From contig NZ_CP063195.1 in the NCBI RefSeq assembly GCF_028609885.1, forward strand, positions 2,418,001 to 2,482,000: a DNA stretch of 64,000 nt, given 5' to 3'. The translations under genes and the position numbers were made by a program. Shown in pieces: positions 42,227-51,875 of this stretch (the stretch's first letter is position 1; the number at the start of each line of letters is the position of its first letter). The notes under the pieces were generated by a model. It ran no database searches. It saw nothing but the letters and a program-made list of their open reading frames with translations, and was not told where the DNA came from. Source of the DNA: Corynebacterium jeikeium (GTDB lineage Bacteria; Actinomycetota; Actinomycetes; Mycobacteriales; Mycobacteriaceae).

Positions 42227-42866
42227 ATGTCGTTAGAACGGGAATGCGTTAATGGCATCGGTTTGCAGATTGTCATAACCGCAGGTCAGAGCGTTGTGGA
42301 TTTTTGCAAGGCACCGCGGGCGCCGACGTATTCCCGATCTAGCGACATTCCAACCCGTTAGGCACCCTGGTGGACCTGCCCTGGCCGACGTATTCCCGAT
42401 CTAGCGACATCTCCAGCCCACGATTCGAGTACCGGGGGTCATCCTTGGGTGGAAATGTCGTTAGAACGGGAATGCGTTAATGGCATCGGTTTGCAGATTG
42501 TCATAACCGCAGGTCAGAGCGTTGTGGATTTTTGCAAGGCACCGCGGGCGCCGACGTATTCCCGATCTAGCGACATTCCAACCCGTTAGGCACCCTGGTG
42601 GACCTGCCCTGGCCGACGTATTCCCGATCTAGCGACATCCCCAGCCCACGATTCGAGTACCGGGGGTCATCCTTGGGTGGAAAAGTCGTTAGAACGGGAA
42701 TGCGTTAATGGCATCGGTTTGCAAGTTTGCATAACCGCAGGTCAGAGCATTGTGAATTTTTGCAAGGCTCCGCGGGCGCCGACGTATTCCCGATCTAGCG
42801 ACATTCCAACCCGTTCGGCACCCTGGTGGGCCTGCCCTGGCCGACGTATTCCCGATCTAGCGACAT
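42227..42866. repeat. Three tandem 122-bp palindromic elements (C3a-c), 228-bp period
   Basis: Cores at 42227-42348, 42455-42576 and 42683-42804, each exactly 122 bp, bounded by ATGTCGTTAGAACGGGAAT and ATTCCCGATCTAGCGACAT. CAGGTCAGAG begins at position 56, leaving 67 bp. Each core is followed by one extra right half-site 62 bp further (42410, 42638, 42866). Units one and two are nearly identical; unit three differs at a few sites and starts AAGTCG. Recent tandem duplication of a 228-bp unit is the simplest explanation. Confidence 0.9.
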
Positions 42867-42981
42867 TCCAACCCGCCAAGCGCCAGCCCAGCCCGGCGAG
42901 CAGCAGCCAAGCTAGGCAAACTACAGCAGCAGCCCCGCCAGCGCAGCAGCAGCCCCGCAAAGCCCGGCCAAGCTACCCAAA

Positions 42982-44499
42982 CTAGCGCTGTAGGACGAAG
43001 CGGTACATCTCCAAGCGGTCCAGCAGCGAGCACTGCGGAACCAAAGGAACCGCCTGGTCATCGGGCTGAGGCTCCCACTTGCACGCCCCCACCTGCGCCA
43101 AGATGCGCCCGGTCCGCCGCGACAGCCACTTAATCTCGCTGGCGCTGAGGGCGTCAGTACCCAAGGCAGTATCGGTCGGCGGCAGCTTCGCATCCGCGCG
43201 CGTGAAGCCGAGTGCCGACATGAAGGCCTCACTGACCTCGTCAACCTCCGAATCCACCAGCGTGGACAGCGCGATGATCCGCGCCCACGCGGCCGCACGC
43301 CCGATCTTGCTCTTCTCGATCGGCGCGTCAGCCAGCAGCTCGGCGGCATGCTCGGTGACGTTCGCCGGCCGCTCCAGATCCAGCGCCTGCAGCAGCGGAA
43401 TGAACTCGTACAGAGCTCGCTCGTGCAGTAGCTCCCGCAGTTCAGGGTCGGTTTCGGCGAGGATCTGCTCGACGGTATCCTCGCCCGCCAGCGCCACGTT
43501 CACCTCCGTGACATCCACGCGCGCCGGAATGCCCGCAGGGTGCAGGTGCGCGGCGAGTTCGTCTTCCGGATTCTTATTGACGCCACCCGCCTCAGCCGCA
43601 TCGCCCTCCGTATCGGCGAGGAAGTCGGCGGCCAGGAGCACTGCTTCGGCATCCGGCTCGCCCGGCGCGTCGAAGGAAGCGTCGAAGGGGGAGCTGGTGG
43701 GGACGAGCTCGATTTCCTCGTGGCGGGTGGTGGTGTCTGTGACGTTGACGCTGAAGTCGTAGCGACCTACCTTCAGCACGCCGATGGTCCCGCGGCGGAA
43801 AATGTCGCCGAGAGCAGTGCCAATGGAGTTTGCGCCCTTGGCGTAGACGCGCACGCGGCCAGCAGTGCGGGCGCGGAAACTCCAGGTTGGATCGGTGGTG
43901 GTGTCGGCGCTGGTAGCAGTGTCAGCCGCGGGCGCGTCGGCGGCGCCAGTGTCAGCGGCAGAGGCCGCGCCGGCGCCGCGCTCCGCCCGCGCGACGTAGC
44001 GGGTGGGATGCGCCTCGGGGACCCGATTCACAGATTCGGGCCAGTCGAAACTGGTGAGAATCGCATCAGCGAAGTCCGCCACGCTCATGGCGCCAGAGAC
44101 GCTGAGCAGGCGGGAGTACCTTCCCACTCCCGGGAAGTGGTGCTCCACCACCACGGTGAAGACTGTGGTGTGAGCTCCAGAGTTCCTGCTGGCCCCCGCC
44201 CCCGGTGAGGACATAATCCCCAGGCTTTCCTGCACTTCCGCCCCCTCGGCTGCCCTATCGGCCGCGCTACCGACCGCCCCCTCGGCGTTAGCTTCAGCCC
44301 CGTCGGTCCCGTCGCGCCGGGAGGTGCGGATCTTCGACAGGGAAATCACGCTCCCGCCCGCTATTGGCGCCTTTGTGGTCTGCGCCTTTTCCGGCGTATC
44401 TGTGGCCTCCGCGCCGCCCTCCCCTTTCACTCGCGCAGCGCCAGGACCGCCGGCGGATTCATAACCCCCGGCGGCTCCATAAAGCGATGAGCGATTCAT
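42982..44499 (-). CDS. Conserved hypothetical protein, possible pRiA4b ORF-3-like region
   Basis: 505 residues. Not recognised with certainty. A central segment VFTVVVEHHFPGVGRYSRLLSVSGAMSVADFADAILTSFDWPES resembles the plasmid pRiA4b ORF-3-like domain, and the C-terminal half is helical and acidic (LLHERALYEFIPLLQAL ... LLADAPIEKSKIGRAAAWARIIALS). The domain is split by an Ala/Asp/Thr-rich insertion and a linker AGGVNKNPEDEL encoded by a TGACGCC word copy. Start ATG 44499 chosen over a TTG at 44541 that overlaps the upstream stop. Probably co-transcribed with the next gene upstream. Confidence 0.6.
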   Translation of the reverse strand: MNRSSLYGAAGGYESAGGPGAARVKGEGGAEATDTPEKAQTTKAPIAGGSVISLSKIRTSRRDGTDGAEANAEGAVGSAADRAAEGAEVQESLGIMSSPGAGASRNSGAHTTVFTVVVEHHFPGVGRYSRLLSVSGAMSVADFADAILTSFDWPESVNRVPEAHPTRYVARAERGAGAASAADTGAADAPAADTATSADTTTDPTWSFRARTAGRVRVYAKGANSIGTALGDIFRRGTIGVLKVGRYDFSVNVTDTTTRHEEIELVPTSSPFDASFDAPGEPDAEAVLLAADFLADTEGDAAEAGGVNKNPEDELAAHLHPAGIPARVDVTEVNVALAGEDTVEQILAETDPELRELLHERALYEFIPLLQALDLERPANVTEHAAELLADAPIEKSKIGRAAAWARIIALSTLVDSEVDEVSEAFMSALGFTRADAKLPPTDTALGTDALSASEIKWLSRRTGRILAQVGACKWEPQPDDQAVPLVPQCSLLDRLEMYRFVLQR

Positions 44500-44524
44500 G
44501 GTTCCCAAGCGTAATAGCGCCCGG

Positions 44525-45298
44525 CTAACCTCGCTGGGCAAGAACTAGCGGCAGCGTCTGAGCTGCCGCAAACTCGCTGATCACGGCGCCAAGTCGGCGG
44601 ACTCGCAACTTGTCGAAGGCGTTGTACTGCACGATCCAGCCGCGCAGCGCGGCGGCCGCTTGCAGCGCCGTGGCCACGGCCTCGCGCTCGGCTGCGCTGC
44701 CATTCCCGTTAGCCACACTATCGCTCCCATCGGCAGCGCCAGCGCTCTCCCCGACGCGGCTTCCGCCGCGCTCACCCGCGCCCTCGCCAGCCCCGCCAGC
44801 CTCATCCTCGCGGAAGTCCTCCAGTGTGCGGAAGTTCCCCCACGCCGGCTGCTTCTTCCCCGGGAACTCGGCGTTGAAGTGCTGCTTGGCGGAGGCGAGG
44901 GCGTCATTAAGAGCAACCTCCGTTGCCGCCACGTCGACCAGAGCAACGTCGCTGGGCAACACCTTCGCCGCCGCCTCGTCGCCCACAAACAGCACGGGAT
45001 AGCGCAGCAGGGCGGCAAGCATGGCCGCGCGGTCGTCGGTCCCCTCGATCCAGTCCGCGCTGGCGGCAAAGCCATGGATGCCCGCGCCGTCGATCAGCCA
45101 GGCGCCGGAGAAGTCTCCGAGCTGCACGTCGGGGTCGGTTTCCACCTGCCAGATGGCGAAGGTGGGGTCGTTGGCGGGGCCAGCGGCAGCCACGACCATG
45201 ATCGGGTCGTAGCGGACGGGCTCGGGCGCGCCGGGGGCCGCGGTACTCGCGACGACACCCGACTCGGTGGCAGTGCTTTCAGGGGCAGTTGTGCTCAT
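44525..45298 (-). CDS. Hypothetical protein
   Basis: 257 residues, no family recognised. The N-terminus is Thr/Ala/Ser-rich; the body has alternating beta/alpha character (YDPIMVVAAAGPANDPTFAIWQVE; GAWLIDGAGIHGFAASADWIEGTDDRAAMLAALLRYPVLFVGD), then a Gly/Ala/Ser-rich linker and a C-terminal LRGWIVQYNAFDKLRVRRLGAVISEF helix region. No signal peptide. Its stop lies 26 bases from the start of the following minus-strand gene. Divergent from the small gene at 45323. Confidence 0.6.
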   Translation of the reverse strand: MSTTAPESTATESGVVASTAAPGAPEPVRYDPIMVVAAAGPANDPTFAIWQVETDPDVQLGDFSGAWLIDGAGIHGFAASADWIEGTDDRAAMLAALLRYPVLFVGDEAAAKVLPSDVALVDVAATEVALNDALASAKQHFNAEFPGKKQPAWGNFRTLEDFREDEAGGAGEGAGERGGSRVGESAGAADGSDSVANGNGSAAEREAVATALQAAAALRGWIVQYNAFDKLRVRRLGAVISEFAAAQTLPLVLAQRG

Positions 45299-45322
45299 CG
45301 CTATTGGAGGTTACCACCGACT

Positions 45323-45649
45323 ATGATCTTGCCCATGGCTGTTTTTGATAGGTTCCCCGGCGCCGCGAAACTCTTCAAGCGCTCCAAGCTCTCCCCCGCC
45401 GAGCAGGAACACAGGAGTGCGCCGGTGCGAGTCGGTGGCGTCGGTAAGGAAAGCAGCTACGAGGCCTCCACCCGCACGAACCTGCCGCTCAACGAGTTCA
45501 TGACTCGCCTCATGGCCCAGGAACTGCCCATCCTCGACAGCACCAGCCGCCAGCGCGTGCGCGACATCCTGCGCGAATACGACGGCCCCACCATCACCGA
45601 GCCCGAGGAGCTGCCGGAGGAAATCCGCCAGATAATGGAGCTCTACTAG
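45323..45649 (+). CDS. Small conserved hypothetical protein
   Basis: 108 residues: MILPMAVFDRFPGAAKLFKR at the start, then SYEASTRTNLPLNEFMTRLMAQELPILDSTSRQRVRDILREYDGP and an acidic end (TEPEELPEEIRQIMELY). No family recognised; helical, no membrane segment. GGAGG lies 12 bases before ATG 45323; an ATG at 45335 is alternative. It precedes dprE1 by 110 bases in the same direction. Confidence 0.6.
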   Translation: MILPMAVFDRFPGAAKLFKRSKLSPAEQEHRSAPVRVGGVGKESSYEASTRTNLPLNEFMTRLMAQELPILDSTSRQRVRDILREYDGPTITEPEELPEEIRQIMELY

Positions 45650-45650
45650 C

Positions 45651-45669
45651 TCTTTTTAGTGACGCCGCC
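45651..45669 (+). repeat. TGACGCC word, intergenic copy
   Basis: TCTTTTTAGTGACGCCGCC, immediately after the stop of the 45323 gene. Confidence 0.6.
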
Positions 45670-45758
45670 CACACCGCAACTGCGAAAACGCTGGCAACTT
45701 GAGCCGCACGCGGCGCCGCGCCCCGGAGTTGTCCCACCCGGGCGCTAGGGTAGAGAAC

Positions 45759-47171
45759 ATGGAATTGCACACCAGCACTCGTACCCTCACCGGGTGGGGT
45801 CGCACCGCCCCCACGACCGCCGAAGTTCTGTCTACGCAGGATGTCGATCAGATTGCCGCCGCCGTCGCGCGCGTGGCCGACGATAACGCGGATAAGCCTA
45901 GCCACCTGCAGCGTGGCGTGATCGCCCGCGGCATGGGCCGTAGCTACGGCGACCCGGCCATGAACGCCGGCGGGCTCGTCATCGACATGCAGCAGCTGAA
46001 CCGTATCCACAGCATCAACCCCGATACCGCCATCGTGGACGTCGATGCTGGCGTGACGTTGGACCAGCTGATGAAGGCTGCTCTGCCCTACGGCCTGTGG
46101 GTGCCGGTGCTGCCCGGTACGCGCCAGGTGACCATCGGCGGCGCTATCGGCCCGGATATCCACGGCAAGAACCACCACTCCGCGGGTTCCTTCGGCAACC
46201 ACGTCCGCTCCATGGAGCTGCTGGTGGCCGACGGGCGCGTACTGCACCTGACCCCGGAGGGCACCGAGGACGACCCGGAAGGTGAACTGTTCTGGGCCAC
46301 CGTCGGCGGCATGGGCCTGACCGGCATTATCCTGCGCGCGACCATTGAGATGACGAAGACGGAGACCGCGTACTTCATCGCCGATGGCGATATGACGCAC
46401 TCCCTGGACGAAACCATCGCCTTCCACTCCGACGGTTCGGAGCACAACTTCACCTACTCCTCCGCCTGGTTCGATGCCATCAGCCCGGAGCCGAAGCTGG
46501 GCCGCGCCGCGATCTCCCGCGGCTCCCTGGCCACCCTGGACCAGCTGAAGGAGTACGCGCCGAAACTGGCGAAGGATCCACTGAAGTTCAAGGCCCCGCA
46601 GCTGATGACCGTGCCGGATATCTTCCCGAGCTTCACCATGAACAAACTGTCCATGGTGGCCATCGGCGAGCTGTGGTGGCTGAAGTCCGGCGAGTACCGC
46701 AACCAGGTGCAGAACCTCACGCAGTTCTACCAGCCGCTGGACCTCATCGGCGAGTGGAACCGCGGCTATGGTTCCAAGGGCTTCCTGCAGTACCAGTTCG
46801 TCGTGCCGACGGAGGCCGTGGAGCCATTCAAGGAGATCATCCGCGATATCCAGGCTTCCGGCCACTACTCCGCGCTGAACGTGTTCAAGCTGTTCGGCGA
46901 GGGCAACAAGGCGCCGCTGAGCTACCCGATGCCAGGCTGGAATGTCTGCGTGGACTTCCCGATCAAGCCGGGCCTGGGCAACTTCTTGAACGACCTGGAC
47001 CGCCGCGTGATGGAGTTCGGTGGCCGCCTGTACCTGGCCAAGGAGTCGCGCACCTCCGCCGAGAACTTCCACAAGATGTACCCCGGCCTGCCGGGTTGGC
47101 TCGCCACCCGCAAGAACATCGACCCGACGGGTGTGTTCGCCTCCGATATGTCCCGCCGCCTCGAGCTGTAG
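45759..47171 (+). CDS. dprE1: Decaprenylphosphoryl-beta-D-ribose 2'-oxidase
   Basis: 470 residues, FAD-binding vanillyl-alcohol-oxidase family. [34 protein letters not shown] and the C-terminal [11 protein letters not shown] are conserved. It oxidises decaprenylphosphoryl ribose at C2', the first half of epimerisation to decaprenylphosphoryl arabinose, the sole arabinose donor for arabinogalactan. The active-site cysteine that benzothiazinones attack (Cys387 in M. tuberculosis, from memory) is kept as Cys397 in [10 protein letters not shown], predicting sensitivity. ATG 45759 follows TAGAGAA. dprE2 follows after 45 bases. Confidence 0.95.
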   Translation: MELHTSTRTLTGWGRTAPTTAEVLSTQDVDQIAAAVARVADDNADKPSHLQRGVIARGMGRSYGDPAMNAGGLVIDMQQLNRIHSINPDTAIVDVDAGVTLDQLMKAALPYGLWVPVLPGTRQVTIGGAIGPDIHGKNHHSAGSFGNHVRSMELLVADGRVLHLTPEGTEDDPEGELFWATVGGMGLTGIILRATIEMTKTETAYFIADGDMTHSLDETIAFHSDGSEHNFTYSSAWFDAISPEPKLGRAAISRGSLATLDQLKEYAPKLAKDPLKFKAPQLMTVPDIFPSFTMNKLSMVAIGELWWLKSGEYRNQVQNLTQFYQPLDLIGEWNRGYGSKGFLQYQFVVPTEAVEPFKEIIRDIQASGHYSALNVFKLFGEGNKAPLSYPMPGWNVCVDFPIKPGLGNFLNDLDRRVMEFGGRLYLAKESRTSAENFHKMYPGLPGWLATRKNIDPTGVFASDMSRRLEL

Positions 47172-47216
47172 CCCCTGCCCACAATAGTTGCCCCCCACCC
47201 CGAAAGAAGAGTCACA

Positions 47217-47975
47217 ATGATTGATGCCGTTGGCAAACCCCAGTCCATCCTGCTTCTCGGCGGCGCGTCCGACATGGGCCTCGCCGTTGTCGAGGAGTTC
47301 CTCTCTCGCGGTTCTGCCCGCGTGATCCTGGCCGCCCGTGCCGGCGAGTCTTTGGATGACGCCACCGCACGCATGAACGCCGCCGGTGCCAGCGAGGTCG
47401 TCACCGTTGCCTTCGACGCAGTGGATTTCGATTCCCACCCGCAGGTGTTCGAGGAGATCTTCAGCCATGGCGACGTGGACCTGGCCATTGTTGCGTTCGG
47501 AATCCTGGGCGATAACGAGAAGCAGTGGACCAACCAGAAGTTGGCTGTGCAGGCCGCACAGGTGAACTTCACCGGCGCCGTCTCCGTCGGCGTGTTGCTG
47601 GCGGACTACATGAAGAAGCAAGGCCACGGCCAGATTGTGGCGTTTTCCACCGTTGCCGGTGAGATGGTTCGCCGCTCCAACTTCGTCTACGGCTCCACAA
47701 AGGCTGGCCTGGATGGCTTCTACCGCATGCTCAACGAAGCTCTGCGTGGCTCCGGGGTGCGCGTGCTGACGGTCCGCCCGGGCCAGGTCCGCACCAACAT
47801 GACCAAGGACCTCGAGGATGCCCCGCTGACCGTGGACAAGGAAGACGTGGCCAAGGCGATTGCCAAGGCCGTGGATAACCGCAAGTCCCTGATCTGGGTG
47901 CACCCCCTGTTCCGCCCGATCATGCTGATCCTGAAGCACCTGCCGCTGCCGATCCTGCGCAAGCTGCCGCTGTAG
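47217..47975 (+). CDS. dprE2: Decaprenylphosphoryl-2-keto-beta-D-erythro-pentose reductase
   Basis: 252 residues, short-chain dehydrogenase. Cofactor site LLGGASDMGLAVVEEF, catalytic YGSTKAG (Tyr-x3-Lys) with the preceding Ser in FSTVAGEM. It reduces the keto intermediate made by DprE1 with NADH to give decaprenylphosphoryl arabinose. GAAAGAAGAG precedes the ATG. In mycobacteria aftA and emb genes follow; here a terminator and an unrelated exporter follow instead. Confidence 0.95.
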   Translation: MIDAVGKPQSILLLGGASDMGLAVVEEFLSRGSARVILAARAGESLDDATARMNAAGASEVVTVAFDAVDFDSHPQVFEEIFSHGDVDLAIVAFGILGDNEKQWTNQKLAVQAAQVNFTGAVSVGVLLADYMKKQGHGQIVAFSTVAGEMVRRSNFVYGSTKAGLDGFYRMLNEALRGSGVRVLTVRPGQVRTNMTKDLEDAPLTVDKEDVAKAIAKAVDNRKSLIWVHPLFRPIMLILKHLPLPILRKLPL

Positions 47976-48054
47976 CTCCCCAGAGCCCCCATTCTGGGGT
48001 TTGACCGAGCCTCTCAGGCGAGCCCGCCACCACCCCCCTCACCCGCGTAAAAAG

Positions 48055-48092
48055 CACAAGCGCCGCTCCACACCCTGGGCGGCGCTTTGTCG
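48055..48092. terminator. Bidirectional terminator after dprE2
   Basis: AAGCGCCGC ... GCGGCGCTTT perfect 9-bp stem with A-rich left and T-rich right flank, between convergent dprE2 and the DHA2 exporter gene. A smaller CCCCAGAG / TTCTGGGG hairpin lies at 47977-48000. Confidence 0.8.
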
Positions 48093-48100
48093 TTCCCCTT

Positions 48101-49744
48101 CTAGTTCTTCAGGTGGCCTGGATGGGCGGACTCTTTGGCGTCCAACTTCAGGAACGCCGACAGCACGATCAGCGCCACCGAAACGAAAGCCGCCACCAAG
48201 AACGCCACGTGGATGCCCTGGCCCACCACCTGCTGCTCGGCCAGAGCGGGATCCGTCGCTGCCAAGCCAGCCAGCTCCGCCGCGTTGCTCGAGGCATAGC
48301 GGGTGGAGGCGAACGTCATCACCGCCACGAAGATTGCCGTACCGGCACCACCGGCAACCTGCTGGAACGTGTTCAAAATTGCCTGCCCGTGGGAAGCCAG
48401 AGAATCCGGCACGGCCGCCAGAGCGTTGGACATAAGGGGCGTCATCATCAAAGCAATACCCAGGTTCAATACCACCGTAAGGACCATGAGCTGCACAAAC
48501 GCCGGCCACGTACCAGAGCCAACCCACCCGAACAGGCTCTCCGTCTGCTCCAGGGCGGCAAATCCCATCATGCCAATCGCGATCAGGATGCTGCCGGGGA
48601 TGATCAGCGGGCGGGTGCCGCGCGCGTCATAAGCCCGGCCAATGGCAGGGCCGAGCAGCCCCATCACCAGACCGCCGGGCAGGGAAACCATGCCGGTCTT
48701 CAGCTCCGACAAGCCCGCAACGTTCTGCGCGTACAGCGGCATCAGAATGATGAAGCCGAAGAGCATAGAGAACGTCAGCAGCAGCAACCCCAGCGACAAG
48801 TTGTACTCGCGCACGCGCACCGGCTGCAGGTTCAGCAGCGGGGTGGCCTTCGGCTTATCGCTGCGCTCCAGGGAACGCTGGCGCAGGAAGAAAAGCACCA
48901 GGATAACCGCGCCGACAGCCAGGATGAGCAGGCGCTGCACCGGCACCCCATCAGCCAACTCGGACAGACCAGCCAGGCCGTAGACCAGGCCCGCGAAGCC
49001 AAATGCGGAAAGAAAGACGGACAGCACATCCAGGGACGGGCGCGTCGGCTCCTCGAAGTTCTTCACCAGGAACAAGCCCGCGACCAGGGTAATCAACACC
49101 AGCGGGGCAACCAGGATGAAGATCCAGCGCCAGCCCAGGGCCTCCAGCACCACACCGGAGAACGTCGGCCCCAGCGCCGGAGCCACCGCAATGACCACCG
49201 AGACCAGGCCAAAGACCGCGCCACGGCGGTCGATGGGCACCAGGCGGATGATGGTGGTCATCAGCATCGGAATCACCAGCGCCGTGCCGCTGGCCTGCAC
49301 CACGCGGGCGACCAGCAAAATCGGGAACGTCGGCGCGGCTGCGGCCAGAATCGTACCTATTAGGAAGGCTGTCAGCGCCGCGATGTAGATCGACCGCAAC
49401 CGGAACCGTTGCATGATGTAGCCGGTCATCGGAATGACGACGGCCATCGTGAGCATGAACGCTGTAGTCAGCCATTGCGCTGCATCAGCGGTGACGCCAA
49501 ATTCTCCCATCAAGACGGGGAGGGCCACGGCCAAGGTGGTTTCGTTGAGAATCACCACGAACGCTGCGACAACCAGCATGCCGATGAGCAGTTTCGCGCC
49601 CACCGCGGGCTCCTCTGGAGGGGTCGGGTGGCCCGCGCGATCGGGGCTGCGGTTTTCGGAAATGCTTTCCGTTGACGCGACCGCGTCGGCTGGAGTGGTG
49701 GCGCGGTCGGGATCGGCGGCGTCAGAAAAAGGCTTTTTAGACAA
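48101..49744 (-). CDS. DHA2-family (EmrB/QacA type) MFS multidrug exporter
   Basis: 547 residues, 14 membrane helices. Motifs: LNETTLAVALPVLMGEFGVTADAAQWLTTAFML in helix 1-2, motif A-like GYIMQRFRLR, and VPIDRRGAVFGLVSVVIAVAPALGPTFSGVVLE (motif C of DHA2 antiporters). Proton-driven export of drugs or lipophilic cations is the family role; substrate unknown. The first 45 residues are hydrophilic, and the C-terminus ends FLKLDAKESAHPGHLKN. Located 3' of a pspA-type gene with a terminator between them. Confidence 0.9.
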   Translation of the reverse strand: MSKKPFSDAADPDRATTPADAVASTESISENRSPDRAGHPTPPEEPAVGAKLLIGMLVVAAFVVILNETTLAVALPVLMGEFGVTADAAQWLTTAFMLTMAVVIPMTGYIMQRFRLRSIYIAALTAFLIGTILAAAAPTFPILLVARVVQASGTALVIPMLMTTIIRLVPIDRRGAVFGLVSVVIAVAPALGPTFSGVVLEALGWRWIFILVAPLVLITLVAGLFLVKNFEEPTRPSLDVLSVFLSAFGFAGLVYGLAGLSELADGVPVQRLLILAVGAVILVLFFLRQRSLERSDKPKATPLLNLQPVRVREYNLSLGLLLLTFSMLFGFIILMPLYAQNVAGLSELKTGMVSLPGGLVMGLLGPAIGRAYDARGTRPLIIPGSILIAIGMMGFAALEQTESLFGWVGSGTWPAFVQLMVLTVVLNLGIALMMTPLMSNALAAVPDSLASHGQAILNTFQQVAGGAGTAIFVAVMTFASTRYASSNAAELAGLAATDPALAEQQVVGQGIHVAFLVAAFVSVALIVLSAFLKLDAKESAHPGHLKN

Positions 49745-49761
49745 AAGTATCCCTCCGAGAC

Positions 49762-49791
49762 AAGAAAAGACGGGTGCACGAACGCACCCGC
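49762..49791 (-). terminator. Terminator of the pspA-type gene
   Basis: On the minus strand CGGGTGC ... GCACCCG is followed by TCTTTTCTTG, 57 bases past the stop at 49849. Confidence 0.75.
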
Positions 49792-49848
49792 GAACCCTGG
49801 ATACTTTACACCAGGTGTGCTGCGCCTGAAGGGGATAAGCGCTGTGGG

Positions 49849-50625
49849 CTAGCGCTCCAACTCGCCCTGGGATTCGTCGGTCTCGAGTGCGTTTGTGCCA
49901 CTGCCCGAGTTCATCTGGGCGCGGATTTCCTCCAGGCGGGAGGCAGCACGCATGTCGTTACCAGCAGATTCGATTTCTGCCATGCGGCCCTGCACGGAGT
50001 TTTCTACAAGCTCCTGGCTGCCGAGCGCCTGGGCGTAGCGCTGCTCGATCTTCTCGCGCACACTATCCAGGGTCGGCACATCGTCGTTTTGCACTAGGCC
50101 ATCCATCTGTTGCATGGAGTTGGCGGTAGCTTCCTGCATCTTCGCCTGATCTACCTGGGCGCGCAGCTGGTTAATCTGTGCCATCTGCTCCTCGAGGCGG
50201 GCAGCGGACTGCTGTTGTTGCTGCTGGGCCTGACGGGCGGCCTCCTCCGCACCGGCGTAAAGCTGCTTGGTTTCGTCCAGCTGCTGTTCCACCGAGACCA
50301 GCTGGGAGGCGAACAGCTCCGCGGTCTGGTTCAGGTCGTTGGCCTTGGTCTGGTCGCCAGCAGCAGAGGCATTGTCGGCCTGCTGGATGGCGGTGCGAGC
50401 ATTGTCCGACAACTTCTTCGCGTCCTGCTGAAGGCGGTTCATCTTCATCTCCAGCTGGTTGCGGTTGCCGATCACGCGGGCTGCACTTTCGGAGATCTGC
50501 TGGTGCTGCTTGCGGGCAGCCTCCGTGGCCTGCTGGATCTGTACATGGGGATCCGCGTTCTCCTCGATCTTCGTGTCGAGGGACTGCATGAGGTATTTCC
50601 AGCCCTTAGAAAATGGATTCGCCAT
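49849..50625 (-). CDS. pspA: PspA/IM30 (phage shock protein A) family protein
   Basis: 258 residues, almost entirely helical coiled coil with heptad Gln/Glu/Ala patterns (QQATEAARKQHQQISESAARVIGNRNQLEMKMNRLQQ; EEAARQAQQQQQQSAARLEEQM). The N-terminus ANPFSKGWKYLMQSLDTKIE matches actinobacterial PspA. These proteins assemble on the inner face of the membrane and protect it under envelope stress. The last 40 residues are acidic and Gly/Ser-rich. GGAGC precedes the ATG at 50625. Confidence 0.9.
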   Translation of the reverse strand: MANPFSKGWKYLMQSLDTKIEENADPHVQIQQATEAARKQHQQISESAARVIGNRNQLEMKMNRLQQDAKKLSDNARTAIQQADNASAAGDQTKANDLNQTAELFASQLVSVEQQLDETKQLYAGAEEAARQAQQQQQQSAARLEEQMAQINQLRAQVDQAKMQEATANSMQQMDGLVQNDDVPTLDSVREKIEQRYAQALGSQELVENSVQGRMAEIESAGNDMRAASRLEEIRAQMNSGSGTNALETDESQGELER

Positions 50626-50753
50626 GGGAAAGCTCCTGTATCGGACGTGATGGTGTGGTCAATTTAGCTGCAATGCAGCCTGTTGAATTCCAGCGTACTG
50701 GCTTTTGGCGCGGCGCACGGAGCGAATGGGCGGGCGGCGGAATCAGGGATACG

Positions 50754-51875
50754 TTAGAGAGCCTTCAGGTGGACTACCGGGGCGTTCATATCCCGCCCGG
50801 TTAGGTGCAGCAGGTCTAGCTTCACTTGTTTGAGGGAGACGACCTCCATCACCGGGTCTGGGATGGGCGCCTCGCTGGGGACCAAGCCCAGCTGGTGCAA
50901 AACGTCCCCCGCACTACCGGAAATATCCACCTTCACCGGGATCGTGGAGATCTCGGCTAGCGCGGGAACGGCCTCCAGGGACGTCGCCTCCACCACGACC
51001 GGCCCCTCGACCACATATGTCTCCACCTTTGAGCCGGTCCGCAGCATGCCATCGCCCCACTGGCCCGGCAGCTGGATCTGCAGGTTCTTAATTTGCAGGC
51101 GATCCCCGGTGATGCGTATTAGGTCGCGGCGGCCGTGCTCCGTGCCCACGGAATCCACGCTGATGCGCACATTCCCCTTGAAGGTCACGTTGTCGGCGGT
51201 GACCTGGCCGACATCGCCCACGCGGGCGGGCTGCGCCGCACTGTACGGGGCGTTCGCGTTCAGGATGCCCACGCCGGTCGCGATACCCACTGCCACCAGC
51301 AAGGCCGCTACCGTCGCGGAGTACCCACCGCCGGACTGCGGCGCATCGCCATCCGCGCCATCCCCGCCGTCGCCTACGCTCTCCCCAGTCGACTCAGCCG
51401 ATTCTGCCGACTCAGCCAACTCTGCCGGCTCTGCAGCAGTGGCCTTAGCTTTCTTCCGCTTGCCGTCCCCCGGCTCCCACGCCAACGCAAACGCGCCACC
51501 GAAAATCCCCAACAGCGAGCCCAACAAAAAGCCGCCGATATTCGAGGCCGGCAGCGCCACCAAAGACAGCAGAATGGCGAACACACCCAGGTAAACCGAC
51601 GTCGAGGGCTTCAGCCAGATCCCCAGCCCGAACATGATCTGCGCTACTCCGAGGAATAGCGTGGATACGCCCGACAGCGTGGAGATCATCACCAGCAGGT
51701 CGGAGATGCGCACGGTCAGATACGCGGGCGTCATAATCACAACACCTGACAGCAGCACCAGCAGCCCCGGTACGAACGGCCGACCGCGGCGCCACTCGGC
51801 AAAGCGCGCGAGCCTGCCCTTGCCACCGCGCTGCGCACCTACCCCCGAACTCGCGCTGCCTTCGCTAGCAGGCAT
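50754..51875 (-). CDS. DUF6114-domain membrane protein
   Basis: 373 residues. After a Gly/Ser/Arg-rich start, RFAEWRRGRPFVPGLLVLLSGVVIMTPAY opens the DUF6114 domain with four membrane helices, then an Ala/Glu-rich linker, another helix and an extracytoplasmic C-terminal domain (VTADNVTFKGNVRISVDSVGTEHGRRDLIRITGDRLQIKNLQI) that resembles lipid-binding LptA/YrbK-type strands only loosely. ATG 51875 with GAGGGA upstream is chosen over 51917; it overlaps the stop of the DUF6230 gene, indicating coupling. Function unknown. Confidence 0.75.
   Translation of the reverse strand: MPASEGSASSGVGAQRGGKGRLARFAEWRRGRPFVPGLLVLLSGVVIMTPAYLTVRISDLLVMISTLSGVSTLFLGVAQIMFGLGIWLKPSTSVYLGVFAILLSLVALPASNIGGFLLGSLLGIFGGAFALAWEPGDGKRKKAKATAAEPAELAESAESAESTGESVGDGGDGADGDAPQSGGGYSATVAALLVAVGIATGVGILNANAPYSAAQPARVGDVGQVTADNVTFKGNVRISVDSVGTEHGRRDLIRITGDRLQIKNLQIQLPGQWGDGMLRTGSKVETYVVEGPVVVEATSLEAVPALAEISTIPVKVDISGSAGDVLHQLGLVPSEAPIPDPVMEVVSLKQVKLDLLHLTGRDMNAPVVHLKAL

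Noticed and set aside
45594..47939. 781-codon minus-strand frame opposite dprE1/dprE2
   Set aside because: Shadow of two well-recognised genes.
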